Below are positions 56,990 through 64,000 of a DNA stretch of 64,000 bases, one piece after another. Both the position numbers and the translations under genes were made by a program. Every line of letters starts with the position of its first letter. The first letter of the stretch is position 1. Below the pieces are notes generated by a model. It was not told the origin of the DNA and searched no databases. It was given only the letters and a program-made list of their open reading frames with translations. The DNA is from Streptomyces caniferus (GTDB lineage: Bacteria; Actinomycetota; Actinomycetes; Streptomycetales; Streptomycetaceae), in the NCBI RefSeq assembly GCF_009811555.1, contig NZ_BLIN01000005.1, positions 2,675,501 to 2,739,500 on the forward strand, given 5' to 3'.

Positions 56990-57649
56990 CTACCTCTTGC
57001 GCGCCAGCGTCAGGCCGTCGGCCACGGTGAGGATCACCGCCTCCATACGGCCGTCCTCCGCCACGTGGTCGTTGAACGCCCTGATCGCCAGGGCCGAACC
57101 GCTCGCCGCCGGGTCGACGACCTCCCCGCGGTACAGGACGTTGTCCGCGACGATCAGGCCCCCCGGCCGCATCCGGGGCACCAGCTCTTCCCAGTAGGCG
57201 ATGTAGCCGCCCTTGTCCGCGTCGAGGTAGGCGAGGTCGATATGCGGTTCGGTGGGCATCGCCCGCAGCGTCTCCAGCGCGGGCGCGATCCGCAGCTCGA
57301 CACGGTCCCCGACACCGGCCTTCTCCCAGGCCTCGCGGCCGTACGCCGTCCACTCCTCGGACACGTCGCAGGCGATCAACGTGCCGTCCACGGGCAGCGC
57401 CTGGGCCATGGACAGCGCCGAGAACCCGGTGAACGTACCCACCTCGACGACATGCCGAGCCCCGATCAGCCGCACCAGGAACGCCAGCAGCGGCCCCTGC
57501 TCCTCCGCCGACTGCATCCCCGCGGCCTCGGGGAACTGCTGACGGGTGAGCTCCACGATGTCCCGCTGCGCGGCGTTCAACGGCGGGTTGTGGGCGAGGA
57601 CGTAGTCGTACATCTCCGCTGTGATCGGCGTGCTCTTGGACTCAGCCAC
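56990..57649 (-). CDS. Class I SAM O-methyltransferase (catechol/caffeoyl-CoA type)
   Basis: The 219-residue protein is an OMT family 3 enzyme. Motif I is HVVEVGTFTGFSALSMA, the metal-binding Asp lies in LAYLDADKGGYIAYW, and the second acidic pair in IVADNVLYRGEVVDP. These residues would hold Mg2+ and the catechol-type acceptor. The N-terminal helices (YDYVLAHNPPLNAAQRD) are family-typical. The GTG at 57649 follows GGGGAG. Bacterial members methylate catechols or small phenolics, and the true acceptor is unknown. The gene stands before the Ter-associated operon, divided from it by about 145 bp. Confidence 0.9.
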   Translation of the reverse strand: MAESKSTPITAEMYDYVLAHNPPLNAAQRDIVELTRQQFPEAAGMQSAEEQGPLLAFLVRLIGARHVVEVGTFTGFSALSMAQALPVDGTLIACDVSEEWTAYGREAWEKAGVGDRVELRIAPALETLRAMPTEPHIDLAYLDADKGGYIAYWEELVPRMRPGGLIVADNVLYRGEVVDPAASGSALAIRAFNDHVAEDGRMEAVILTVADGLTLARKR

Positions 57650-57794
57650 TGGCTCTCCCCTTGATCAAGGATCGCGGCCTCGGCCGATCACCGGACGATG
57701 CGGCCGACCGCCTCGGCGAGACTAACCGAGCCGCCCCCTGCACCGACTGCTTTCCGCCGTCCCGTTCACCCGCGCCTCGTCCCCGTACCCCGTC

Positions 57795-58670
57795 TCAGCC
57801 GGCGCGGCCCGGGGACGCGGCGCCGCGGAGGAAGGACCGTACGATCTCCTCGCCCGCGGCGACGCCCCGCTCGTCGAGCGCGGTGACATGAGGGGCGTGC
57901 CAGCCGGAGTCCGCCAGTTCGCCGTGTCCGGGGCGCCAGCCACGGTCCGCGGCGAGCAGCAGATCGGCGTCGAGAAGGGAATCGCCGGCCGCGAGGATCT
58001 CGGACGCACCGGTACGGCGCGCCACTTCCGCCACGGCTGCGCTCTTGGTCAGCGGCCGCGGTACGGCATAGATCTTGCGGCCTTGCAGGGACACGGTCCA
58101 GCCGCGTTCGTCCGCCCAGCCGGTGAGGTCCTTCACCCAGGTGTCCGGCAGCAGCTGCCGCTCCACGACGAGGTAGGCGAAGAGGTCCTCGGCGACCCGC
58201 TCCTTGAGCAGCCAGGCCGGGTCGGCGGTACGGACGAGGTGCGCGCGGATCTCGTCCAGGGGAGCGCACTGTGCGGCGAGCCGGCGGGCGACGGTGCGCT
58301 GCCAGTCCCGGTCGGACTCGCCGTGTACGAGCAGCTGGCCGCCGTTGGCGCAGACGGCGAACTCGGGCGGCGGGCCGGGCAGATGGATCCGGCCGTACTG
58401 CTCGCGGGTGCGGGTGGTGGCCGGGACGAAGGTGGTGGCGGCGGCCAGTTCGGCGAGCAGACCGGCGGCCGTCTCCGTCATGTAGGACAGCGGCTTGCGC
58501 TCGTACATCTCGACGCACAGGAGCCGGGGGGCCTCGGCGTCGGGCATGGTGAGGCCCAGCGCGGGGGCCGAATAGATCAGGGTGCGGTCGAGGTCGCTGG
58601 CGACCAGAGGAGGGGCAGCGCGCAGCGCTTCCAGGGAAGGGTGGTGGTGGGCGAGGGGCCGGCCGCTCAT
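57795..58670 (-). CDS. HAD-superfamily hydrolase of the Ter-associated cluster
   Basis: The 291-residue protein is a Cof/sucrose-phosphatase-like HAD. Motif I is LVASDLDRTLIYSAPAL, motif II the Thr in TFVPATTRTREQYGR, motif III the Lys in RPLTKSAAVAEVAR, and motif IV SEILAAGDSLLDADLLL. Between them lies a C2-type alpha/beta cap. The enzyme occurs in Ter gene neighbourhoods that are predicted to make a nucleoside-like metabolite, and it would remove a phosphate in that pathway. The start overlaps the end of the upstream fusion gene by one base (TGATG), so translation is coupled. Confidence 0.88.
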   Translation of the reverse strand: MSGRPLAHHHPSLEALRAAPPLVASDLDRTLIYSAPALGLTMPDAEAPRLLCVEMYERKPLSYMTETAAGLLAELAAATTFVPATTRTREQYGRIHLPGPPPEFAVCANGGQLLVHGESDRDWQRTVARRLAAQCAPLDEIRAHLVRTADPAWLLKERVAEDLFAYLVVERQLLPDTWVKDLTGWADERGWTVSLQGRKIYAVPRPLTKSAAVAEVARRTGASEILAAGDSLLDADLLLAADRGWRPGHGELADSGWHAPHVTALDERGVAAGEEIVRSFLRGAASPGRAG

Positions 58671-61114
58671 CAGGAGGTCACCGCCTTGCCGTCGGCGCCC
58701 GTGGCGCCACGGGTGAAGCGGGGGTGGATCAACCCCACGCAGGTGTAGGGCAGTTCGTCGACCTCTTCGACGGGCACGCCCCGCTGTTCCGCCAGCAGGC
58801 GCACATGATCGAGGTCGGCCCCTGCCCCCTGCCGGGCGAGGATCTTCCAGGGGACCCGGCGCAGCAGGACGCGCGTGGTCTCGCCGACCCCGGGCTTCAC
58901 GAGATTGACGTCGTGGATGCCGTGCTCCTCGCTGATCCGCTCGACGGCCGCCCAGCCCTCCCAGGTCGGGGCCCGGTCGGCGGCGGCCAGTTCCTTCACG
59001 TCCGCGGCGACCTCCGCGGCCACCTCGTCGAAACGGGCACTGACCGCGTCCAGGAACGCGCGCGACACATCGACCCCGGCCAGGTCGCGGTAGAACTTCG
59101 CGCCGTGGAAGTCGTCCGGCCCCACGAGGTCGTCGCGCAGGACGGTGCGGGATATGAGGCCGGAGACCGTGGAATTGAGGCAGGCGGACGGGATGAGGAA
59201 GTCGTCCCGGGTGCCGTAGGTCTCGACGCAGCCACCGGGGTCGGCGAGCACGGCGATCCGTGGGTCGAAGCCCGGGAAGTCCTCCAGAGCCTGCGCGAGT
59301 TCGCGGGTGATGGCGCCCTTCCCCGTCCAGCCGTCCACGAAGACGACATCCGCCGGGTCGTGGTGGGCGGCCAGCCAGCGCAGCGCGGTGGTGTCGATGC
59401 CCCGGCCGCGGACGATGGAGACCGCGTAGTGCGGCAGGTCCAGGCCGTGGGTGTGCAGCGCCCAGCGGCGCATCAGCACTCCGACGGGTGTTCCGGCCCG
59501 GGCCAGTGACACCAGTACGGGGCGCGGGCTGCGTTCGGCGAGCACGGTCTCGGTGACGGTCCCGACCGCCCGTGCGATACGGCGCGCGGAGGTCTGCAGC
59601 GCGCTGTGGAAGAGCGCCTGGTACTGCTCGCTCGGCTGGTATTCGACCGGCAGCGACTCGGCGTAGTGGGCGCCGCCGCGCTGAATCGCCTCCTCGCGTT
59701 CCTCGGTCGGCGCTTCCAGGGTGACGTCGGAGAGGTCCTGGAGCAGCCAGCCGACCTCGTCGGCGGTGTAGGAGGAGAAGGCGGGGCCGCGCAGCGGCTC
59801 GGGGAGGGGCATGGATCCGGCCTGTGGTCGCGGGGCGTGGGAGGGGACGACGGCGAGCAGGAGCCGGTCGGTGTGCTCGGCGAGCCGGTCCAGCAGACCG
59901 TCGGCGGCGTGCAGCTCCGGGAGGTCGCCGTGCGAGTCCACGACGGCCACGATCGCGTCGAAGCGGCGGTCCGGGTCGCTGCCTGCCGCCACGTTGTAGG
60001 CGTACCGCTCCCCCGGTCCGTCGGCCGGCTGGTCGTGGGCGGGGAAGGACAGCCGGGTCCGTATCGCGTAACCGGGGTCGTCGACGGCGAGCACCGGCGA
60101 CCGGGTGGTGGTGGAGAAGAAGACGCCCCGCTCGGCGCCGCCCTTCTCCTCGGCCAGGAGGCCGTCCAGCGCCTCGGCCATCCGCAGCGGCGCGTACATC
60201 AACTCCTCGTTGCCGAGGACGAGGATGCGGCGGGCGCCGTCCAGATGCTGCGCGATACGGGTCGCCATGTCCGGCAGGGCGGTTTCCAGCCGGGCGCGAT
60301 GCGACGGGGTGAAGCCGTGCCGGCCGCCGTCGGGCAGTCCGGCGGGCCAGCCGAGGTCGACCCGTACGACGTCCGCACCGCGACCGCCGGGCGCCGTCGG
60401 CTGCTGTGCCGCGCCGGTCTCCTGGGCGGCGACGAGTTCCTGGCCGCGGGTCAGGACGTCCGCGGGCAGCTGGACGCCGCCCGCGGCCAGCGCCACGAGG
60501 TCGACGCGGGCGCCCAGGTCCGCCGCGAACTTCTCCAGGTGGCTGCGGTCCGCGTCGGAGCGCATGTCGACCAGGGCGACGACCACGTACCGCTCACGCG
60601 GGAACCGCGCATGCAGCGCCTTGATCGTGTTCAGGACGGTCCTGCCGGTGGAGAACTCGTCGTCGACGAGCACCAGCGGCCCGTCCCCGGCCAGGAGTGC
60701 GCGGTCCTCCGGGAGCAGCAGATGCGAGGTGGCGTGGCTGTGCTCCTCCTCGAACCCGCCCACCTGCGCCACGCCCGCCACCGGTCGGCGGGTGGAGTGC
60801 AGATACGGCGCGAGGGCCAGGCCGTCGGCCACCGAATGTCCCAGGCCGGTGGCGGTCTCGGCGTAGCCCAGGACGACGGAGCGGGCGGCGGCCTCGTCAC
60901 CCAGCAGCTCGCGCACCCGGCGCCCCAGCCCGACGCCGGCCCCATGGACCACTCCGGGCCGCTGGGGCACATGCTTGCCGAGCACGTTCGACACGAGCAG
61001 ATGGGCCCGCTTGGGGTTGCGGCGCAGCGCCAGCCCCAGCAGTTCCGGCAGCTCGTCCCCGCCGCTCAGCGAGACGCCGAGCCGCCCGGCGACCCATTCT
61101 CCCGTCCAGACCAC
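58670..61114 (-). CDS. Phosphoribosyltransferase-TRSP-StiP fusion protein (Ter-associated)
   Basis: The 814-residue protein has three parts. Residues about 1-230 form a PRTase_2 domain, with PRPP loop LVLVDDEFSTGRTVLNTI and LALRRNPKRAHLLVSNVLG. Residues about 250-400 resemble the TRSP domain (HGFTPSHRARLETALPDMA, FFSTTTRSPVLAVDDPG). Residues about 425-814 match StiP, once called a cysteine protease (LQDLSDVTLEAPTEERE, SLARAGTPVGVLMRRW, FVDGWTGKGAITREL). In tellurite-resistance loci these are predicted to help form and transfer a nucleoside-like product. A GTG at 61114 with GGAGGAGA upstream is better than one at 61153, which abuts a hairpin. PRTase-TRSP and StiP are separate proteins in many bacteria. 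Confidence 0.85.
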   Translation of the reverse strand: MVWTGEWVAGRLGVSLSGGDELPELLGLALRRNPKRAHLLVSNVLGKHVPQRPGVVHGAGVGLGRRVRELLGDEAAARSVVLGYAETATGLGHSVADGLALAPYLHSTRRPVAGVAQVGGFEEEHSHATSHLLLPEDRALLAGDGPLVLVDDEFSTGRTVLNTIKALHARFPRERYVVVALVDMRSDADRSHLEKFAADLGARVDLVALAAGGVQLPADVLTRGQELVAAQETGAAQQPTAPGGRGADVVRVDLGWPAGLPDGGRHGFTPSHRARLETALPDMATRIAQHLDGARRILVLGNEELMYAPLRMAEALDGLLAEEKGGAERGVFFSTTTRSPVLAVDDPGYAIRTRLSFPAHDQPADGPGERYAYNVAAGSDPDRRFDAIVAVVDSHGDLPELHAADGLLDRLAEHTDRLLLAVVPSHAPRPQAGSMPLPEPLRGPAFSSYTADEVGWLLQDLSDVTLEAPTEEREEAIQRGGAHYAESLPVEYQPSEQYQALFHSALQTSARRIARAVGTVTETVLAERSPRPVLVSLARAGTPVGVLMRRWALHTHGLDLPHYAVSIVRGRGIDTTALRWLAAHHDPADVVFVDGWTGKGAITRELAQALEDFPGFDPRIAVLADPGGCVETYGTRDDFLIPSACLNSTVSGLISRTVLRDDLVGPDDFHGAKFYRDLAGVDVSRAFLDAVSARFDEVAAEVAADVKELAAADRAPTWEGWAAVERISEEHGIHDVNLVKPGVGETTRVLLRRVPWKILARQGAGADLDHVRLLAEQRGVPVEEVDELPYTCVGLIHPRFTRGATGADGKAVTS

Positions 61115-61153
61115 GCGTTCCGTCTCCTCCGTCGTACCGTTCGTCTCGTTCAC

Positions 61154-61196
61154 CGCGGGCCAGGCCCGCGGCAGGTCACTGCAGGCCTGGCCCGCG
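61154..61196 (-). terminator. Intra-operon hairpin between aldolase and PRTase-StiP genes
   Basis: CGCGGGCCAGGCC and its perfect 13-bp complement flank a 17-nt loop in the 98-nt gap of two co-oriented genes. It may attenuate transcription into the downstream enzymes. Confidence 0.65.
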
Positions 61197-61212
61197 ACAG
61201 GTGCACCGCGGG

Positions 61213-62385
61213 TCAGGTCTGCGGCAGGCTCGCCGTCAGCAGCTCCACGAACCCGATGCCCTCCCGGGCCACCCCGAACGCCTCGGCGCGCAGCAGGGTC
61301 CGCTCGGCCCAGGCGCGGTGCGGCTTCACCTCGTTCATCTTGTTCGTATAGGCGGAGCGCAACACCCCGCCGTCGCCCCGTTCGGGCCGCAGGATGTCGA
61401 CCGCGTCGCTGAACTCCTCATGGCTGACGACCGAGAGGGCGTGCACCGGCGCGACGTGCGAGGGGTGAATGCAGGTCTTGCCCTGCAGACCGTTGGCGCG
61501 GTCGAGTTCGATCTCCCGCAGCAGGCCGTCCATGTCGTGCTCGATCAGGGCGGTGCGCAGTTCCTCGGCGCGTCCGAGGAAGGGGCTGCGGCGCAGCTGC
61601 GGCTTGAACATCCGCTCCTGCAGCCGGAAGTACTCCCACACCGGGCCGGTGACCGTGAAGCCCGTGCCGTCCGCCCGTCCCAGCACGTTCACCACGTCGG
61701 CGATCACGGAGGCGACGAGCTGCACGTCGTACGCCGTCATATCGGGGGCTCTGCGCAGTCCGTAGGCGGAGCAGAAGTCCGTGACGCCGAGCCGCAGGGC
61801 AAGCACCCGGTCCCGGTACTTGTCCACGGTCCGGGCGATGCCCTGAAGGGTCTCGGCGCGGCTCTCCAGATGCAGCAGCTGCGGTGATTCCAGCACGGGC
61901 ATCGCGAACAGCCGTCGTACGCAGTCGGCCTCGGCGGCGGTCAGCGCTTCGAGGAACGGGACGCCACGCTCCTCGGTGAACTTCGGAAGTACGAATCCGG
62001 ACAGCCTGTGCACGGCGGCGCCCATCCGGCGCACCAGATCCGGAATCTGCTCGGGAGCGCGGACGCGGATGAACAGCAGCGGCAGGTCGGTGCCCGCGGC
62101 GGCGGCCTCCTCGAGAAGGCCGAGCTGCCGCACGAGGTTCTCCTCGCCGGCCTCGACATCCCCGTCGCTTATGGAGTCCTCGAGGCACAGCACCATGGAC
62201 TTCACGCCGAGTGCGGCCTGCTTGACGACATCGGCGGCGAGCCGGGGGCGGGTGGCGGGGCTGTAGAGCGTGGCTCCCAGGGCGACCGCGAGCGTGCGGG
62301 CCGGGGAGTCCGCGGTGAACTCCACCGGCTCCTGGTGGAACAGTGTCTTCCGGATGTCGGGCGGAAGGTGCCCAAAGTGACGCAT
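61213..62385 (-). CDS. HpcH/HpaI aldolase/citrate-lyase-like enzyme of the Ter cluster
   Basis: The 390-residue protein is a TIM-barrel C-C lyase of the citrate lyase beta/HpcH-HpaI superfamily. The barrel start LAVALGATLYSPATRPRLA is followed by SMVLCLEDSISDGDVEAGEE (metal-binding acids), then LFIRVRAPEQIPDL, and near the end GLQGKTCIHPSHVAPVHAL, the usual K-x-x-I-H-P motif. Relatives in Ter neighbourhoods belong to the same predicted metabolite pathway as the PRTase and HAD enzymes. The ATG at 62385 has GGGGAG 5-6 nt upstream. It is divergent from the TerD gene, with 218 bp between the starts that probably carry both promoters. Confidence 0.87.
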   Translation of the reverse strand: MRHFGHLPPDIRKTLFHQEPVEFTADSPARTLAVALGATLYSPATRPRLAADVVKQAALGVKSMVLCLEDSISDGDVEAGEENLVRQLGLLEEAAAAGTDLPLLFIRVRAPEQIPDLVRRMGAAVHRLSGFVLPKFTEERGVPFLEALTAAEADCVRRLFAMPVLESPQLLHLESRAETLQGIARTVDKYRDRVLALRLGVTDFCSAYGLRRAPDMTAYDVQLVASVIADVVNVLGRADGTGFTVTGPVWEYFRLQERMFKPQLRRSPFLGRAEELRTALIEHDMDGLLREIELDRANGLQGKTCIHPSHVAPVHALSVVSHEEFSDAVDILRPERGDGGVLRSAYTNKMNEVKPHRAWAERTLLRAEAFGVAREGIGFVELLTASLPQT

Positions 62386-62603
62386 ACAACTCCCCGTATA
62401 CATGCGGGACCCGGGCACCCCCGCTGCGTCTCGCTGTCTGGATCCAGCCGGTAATCGTACGTGTGTGGGGGCCCGGTTAGTTCCCGCGTGCATGAAAAAC
62501 ACGTAACCCCCACGAGGCGCCCGGGTGTCCGCGATCGCGGCCCGGGAACGGCTCGTGGCCCCCCGCGTTGTCGCTGCGACCTCCGGGAAGGCAGGATTGC
62601 GGC

Positions 62604-63737
62604 ATGACGCACGCGATGTTGAAAGGGTCGAACGTACCCCTCGACGCCACGGCCGTCCGGGCCGTCCTGCGCTGGACTCCCGGTGCAGGTGTCCCTGATG
62701 TCGACGCCTCGGCCCTGCTGGTGGGGCCCGAGGGGCGCGTGCAATCCGACGAGGACTTCGTCTTCTACAACCAACCGCGGCACCCCAGCGGCCTGGTGCG
62801 GCACCTGCCCAAGACCCGGGTCGAGGAGAGCCTGACCGACACGATCGAGGCGGATCTGTCGGCGCTGGACGCGTCGGTGGACCGGGTCGTGCTGGCCGCG
62901 TCGTCGGACGGCGGCGCCTTCGCGGGCGTCACGGACCTGCGGGTCCTGCTGTACGACGCGGCGGCGAGCGACGGCGAGCCGCTCGCGGTCTTCGACGTGG
63001 TGCCCGAGACGGGCGACGAGACGGCCCTGATCTGCGGGGAGTTGTACCGCCGCGCCGACACCTGGAAGTTCCGCGCGCTGGGGCAGGGCTACGAGAGCGG
63101 CCTGGTCGGTCTGGCCACCGAGTTCGGGATCTCGGTCGACGAGAACGAAGCGGCCGCCGACGGCTCGCCGGCCGCGGAGACACCGCGGTCCGAGGCCCCG
63201 GCATCGGAAGCACCGGCGTCCCAGGCGCCGACGCCCCCCGCCCCGGAGCCCGCGCCGACCGCCGACCCGGCCCCGCAGAACGCCCCCGGCCCGGCGACGA
63301 CCGCCCCCGCCGCCTCCGCGACCCCGCCGCCCAGCACCTGGCCCGAGGAAGCCTCCGGCCCCCCGTCCGCCGCGGACCCGCAGGCCCCTCTGGCGTCGGA
63401 CCCGGACGCGGTCACCCAGCATGTGCCGGACGCCATGCCGGAGCCGTTCTCGTCCGCACCGCTGCCGTCGTCCCAGGCGCCGGGGACGCCGCCCACGAGC
63501 GGCGGCTACGGCTACCCCCAGAACGTTCCGCCGCCGCCGGCCCAGCCGCCGGCCCAGCCCGCCTACGGCTACCCGGGCCCGCCGCCCCAGTACCAGCCCC
63601 AGCAGCCGCCACCGTCGCCGTACGGCGCTCCGCAGCAACCGCCCGCCTCGACCTACGGCTACCCGATGCAGCAGCCCTTCGTGCCGGACCCGTCCTTCGT
63701 CCTGCCGCCCCAGGGACCGCAGTTCCAGCGGCGTTAG
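62604..63737 (+). CDS. TerD-family (tellurium/stress resistance) protein with long Pro-rich tail
   Basis: Residues 1-170 form a TerD domain: MLKGSNVPLDATAVRAVLRW, SALLVGPEGRVQSDEDFVFY with Ca2+-binding acidic positions, VVLAASSDGGAFAGVTDLRV, and ALICGELYRRADTWKFRALG then GQGYESGLVGLATEFGI. The remaining 200 or so residues are Pro/Ala/Ser-rich, ending with repeated P-x-Y-G-Y and QPPxxYG motifs. Such a tail suggests surface or membrane interactions rather than catalysis. TerD proteins bind calcium and help resist tellurite, phage and oxidative stress. GGAAGGCAGG lies before the ATG. It shares its promoter region with the divergent aldolase gene. Confidence 0.92.
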   Translation: MTHAMLKGSNVPLDATAVRAVLRWTPGAGVPDVDASALLVGPEGRVQSDEDFVFYNQPRHPSGLVRHLPKTRVEESLTDTIEADLSALDASVDRVVLAASSDGGAFAGVTDLRVLLYDAAASDGEPLAVFDVVPETGDETALICGELYRRADTWKFRALGQGYESGLVGLATEFGISVDENEAAADGSPAAETPRSEAPASEAPASQAPTPPAPEPAPTADPAPQNAPGPATTAPAASATPPPSTWPEEASGPPSAADPQAPLASDPDAVTQHVPDAMPEPFSSAPLPSSQAPGTPPTSGGYGYPQNVPPPPAQPPAQPAYGYPGPPPQYQPQQPPPSPYGAPQQPPASTYGYPMQQPFVPDPSFVLPPQGPQFQRR

Positions 63738-63773
63738 CGCGCTCCGGCGGAGGTCCCCGCCGGCCTCGGCGAG

Positions 63774-63792
63774 CCCCGGGCAGGGCCCGGGG
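63774..63792. terminator. Hairpin between convergent TerD-type genes
   Basis: CCCCGGGC and GCCCGGGG form an 8-bp stem with an AGG loop, 36 nt beyond the TerD stop and 56 nt from the stop of the convergent gene. Confidence 0.65.
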
Positions 63793-63848
63793 CGGGCGGG
63801 CCGTGGAACGAGCGGCCCGCAGCGCCGGCGGGCCGCCGCACGGCCGGC

Positions 63849-64000
63849 TCATGCGTTCGTCTTGTAGCCCCGCCCCCACTGGAGCCCCCAGCCGTACAGC
63901 CGGTCGAGCTCCGCCTGGAAGCCGTAGACGTACTTCACCTCGCGGCGCACCGTCAGCTCGCCCTTGACGTTCTCGAGCATGAAGATGGCGCAGGAACGGG
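63849..64000 (-). CDS. TerD/TerA-type protein, C-terminal part (gene runs off the right edge)
   Basis: The last 49 codons are visible. They read CAIFMLENVKGELTVRREVK followed by YVYGFQAELDRLYGWGLQWG and a short basic end (RGYKTNA). This is recognisable as the C-terminal end of a TerD-superfamily protein of the larger, TerA-like kind common in Streptomyces Ter loci. It faces the TerD gene and lies 111 bp from it. Its presence extends the Ter-associated cluster beyond the window. Confidence 0.7.
   Translation of the reverse strand, partial: RSCAIFMLENVKGELTVRREVKYVYGFQAELDRLYGWGLQWGRGYKTNA

Noticed and set aside
59606..61351. Plus-strand frame of 581 codons opposite the PRTase-StiP gene
   Set aside because: It reads as low-complexity Gly/Val/Arg/Gln and is explained by the minus-strand fusion gene.
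62386..62603. GTGGGGG/CCCCCAC inverted repeat (62465 and 62507) in the aldolase-TerD intergenic region as an operator
   Set aside because: The arms are short, GC-only and 35 nt apart; this is not above what is expected in such composition.

Overview
The window is chromosomal DNA of a Streptomyces or close relative. It has very high GC, many GTG and TTG starts, purine-rich Shine-Dalgarno sites, and typical actinomycete families (CU044_5270, DUF4383, TipA-type MerR, a Ter stress cluster, a secreted HNH nuclease). One block, roughly 35.0-49.75 kb, differs in codon and base use and is an integrated element.

Layout. (1) 0-35 kb is ordinary accessory chromosome. It opens with the 3' end of an ECF sigma factor translationally coupled to a CU044_5270 membrane protein. 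Then come a ProP-like MFS transporter, a DUF2330 protein, a divergent AraC/DUF2000 pair, small enzymes and an MFS exporter carrying a C-terminal winged-helix domain. These are followed by a peptidoglycan-binding protein, a HAD phosphatase with a large 5' hairpin, and a TMEM165-type Mn/Ca exporter behind a yybP-ykoY (Mn2+) riboswitch. Next are a PhoD-like phosphatase, a FAD/NAD(P)-binding protein, DoxX proteins, a TipA-like MerR regulator and a MarR/hydrolase pair. A NiCoT Ni/Co permease behind a cobalamin riboswitch and a secreted multidomain protein complete this part. (2) 35027-49752 is a degraded actinomycete integrative and conjugative element (AICE) in the 3' end of a tRNA-Val(UAC) gene. 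It is bounded by a 42-bp direct repeat. It carries a small membrane protein, an IS5-type insertion sequence, a large HD-domain/Hsp90-type ATPase, a DUF1152 protein, two GntR regulators with recognisable operators, a RsbW-like ATPase, a PP2C phosphatase, a tra-operon leader protein and an FtsK/TraB-like translocase. A deletion has joined the 3' end of the translocase gene to the middle of the integrase gene, so rep, xis and the N-terminal half of int are gone. A scrap of a second integrase lies just outside the left boundary. (3) 49.9-56.9 kb holds a coiled-coil membrane protein, a DUF4383 protein and a D-galactonate catabolic cluster (FadR-type regulator, galactonate dehydratase, KDPGal aldolase, PfkB kinase). 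(4) 57-64 kb is an O-methyltransferase followed by a Ter-associated cluster (HAD, phosphoribosyltransferase-TRSP-StiP fusion, HpcH/HpaI aldolase, TerD, and the end of a second TerD-type gene).

How the genes work together. The Ter cluster looks like one unit: three minus-strand enzymes, a divergent TerD gene and a convergent TerD-type partner. The dgo genes encode the three steps D-galactonate to KDGal, to KDPGal, to pyruvate plus glyceraldehyde-3-phosphate. Inside the AICE, two repeated operator motifs split the genes into two circuits. AAGTGGCTA boxes flank the first GntR gene and the small-protein/RsbW operon. AAGTCAACCTGTCA boxes precede both the second GntR gene and the tra operon.

The most interesting candidate for an under-described system is the cargo of the AICE: a fused HD/Hsp90-like ATPase of the kind predicted to act in biological conflict, with a small multi-pass membrane protein upstream. 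The IS now separates the two genes.
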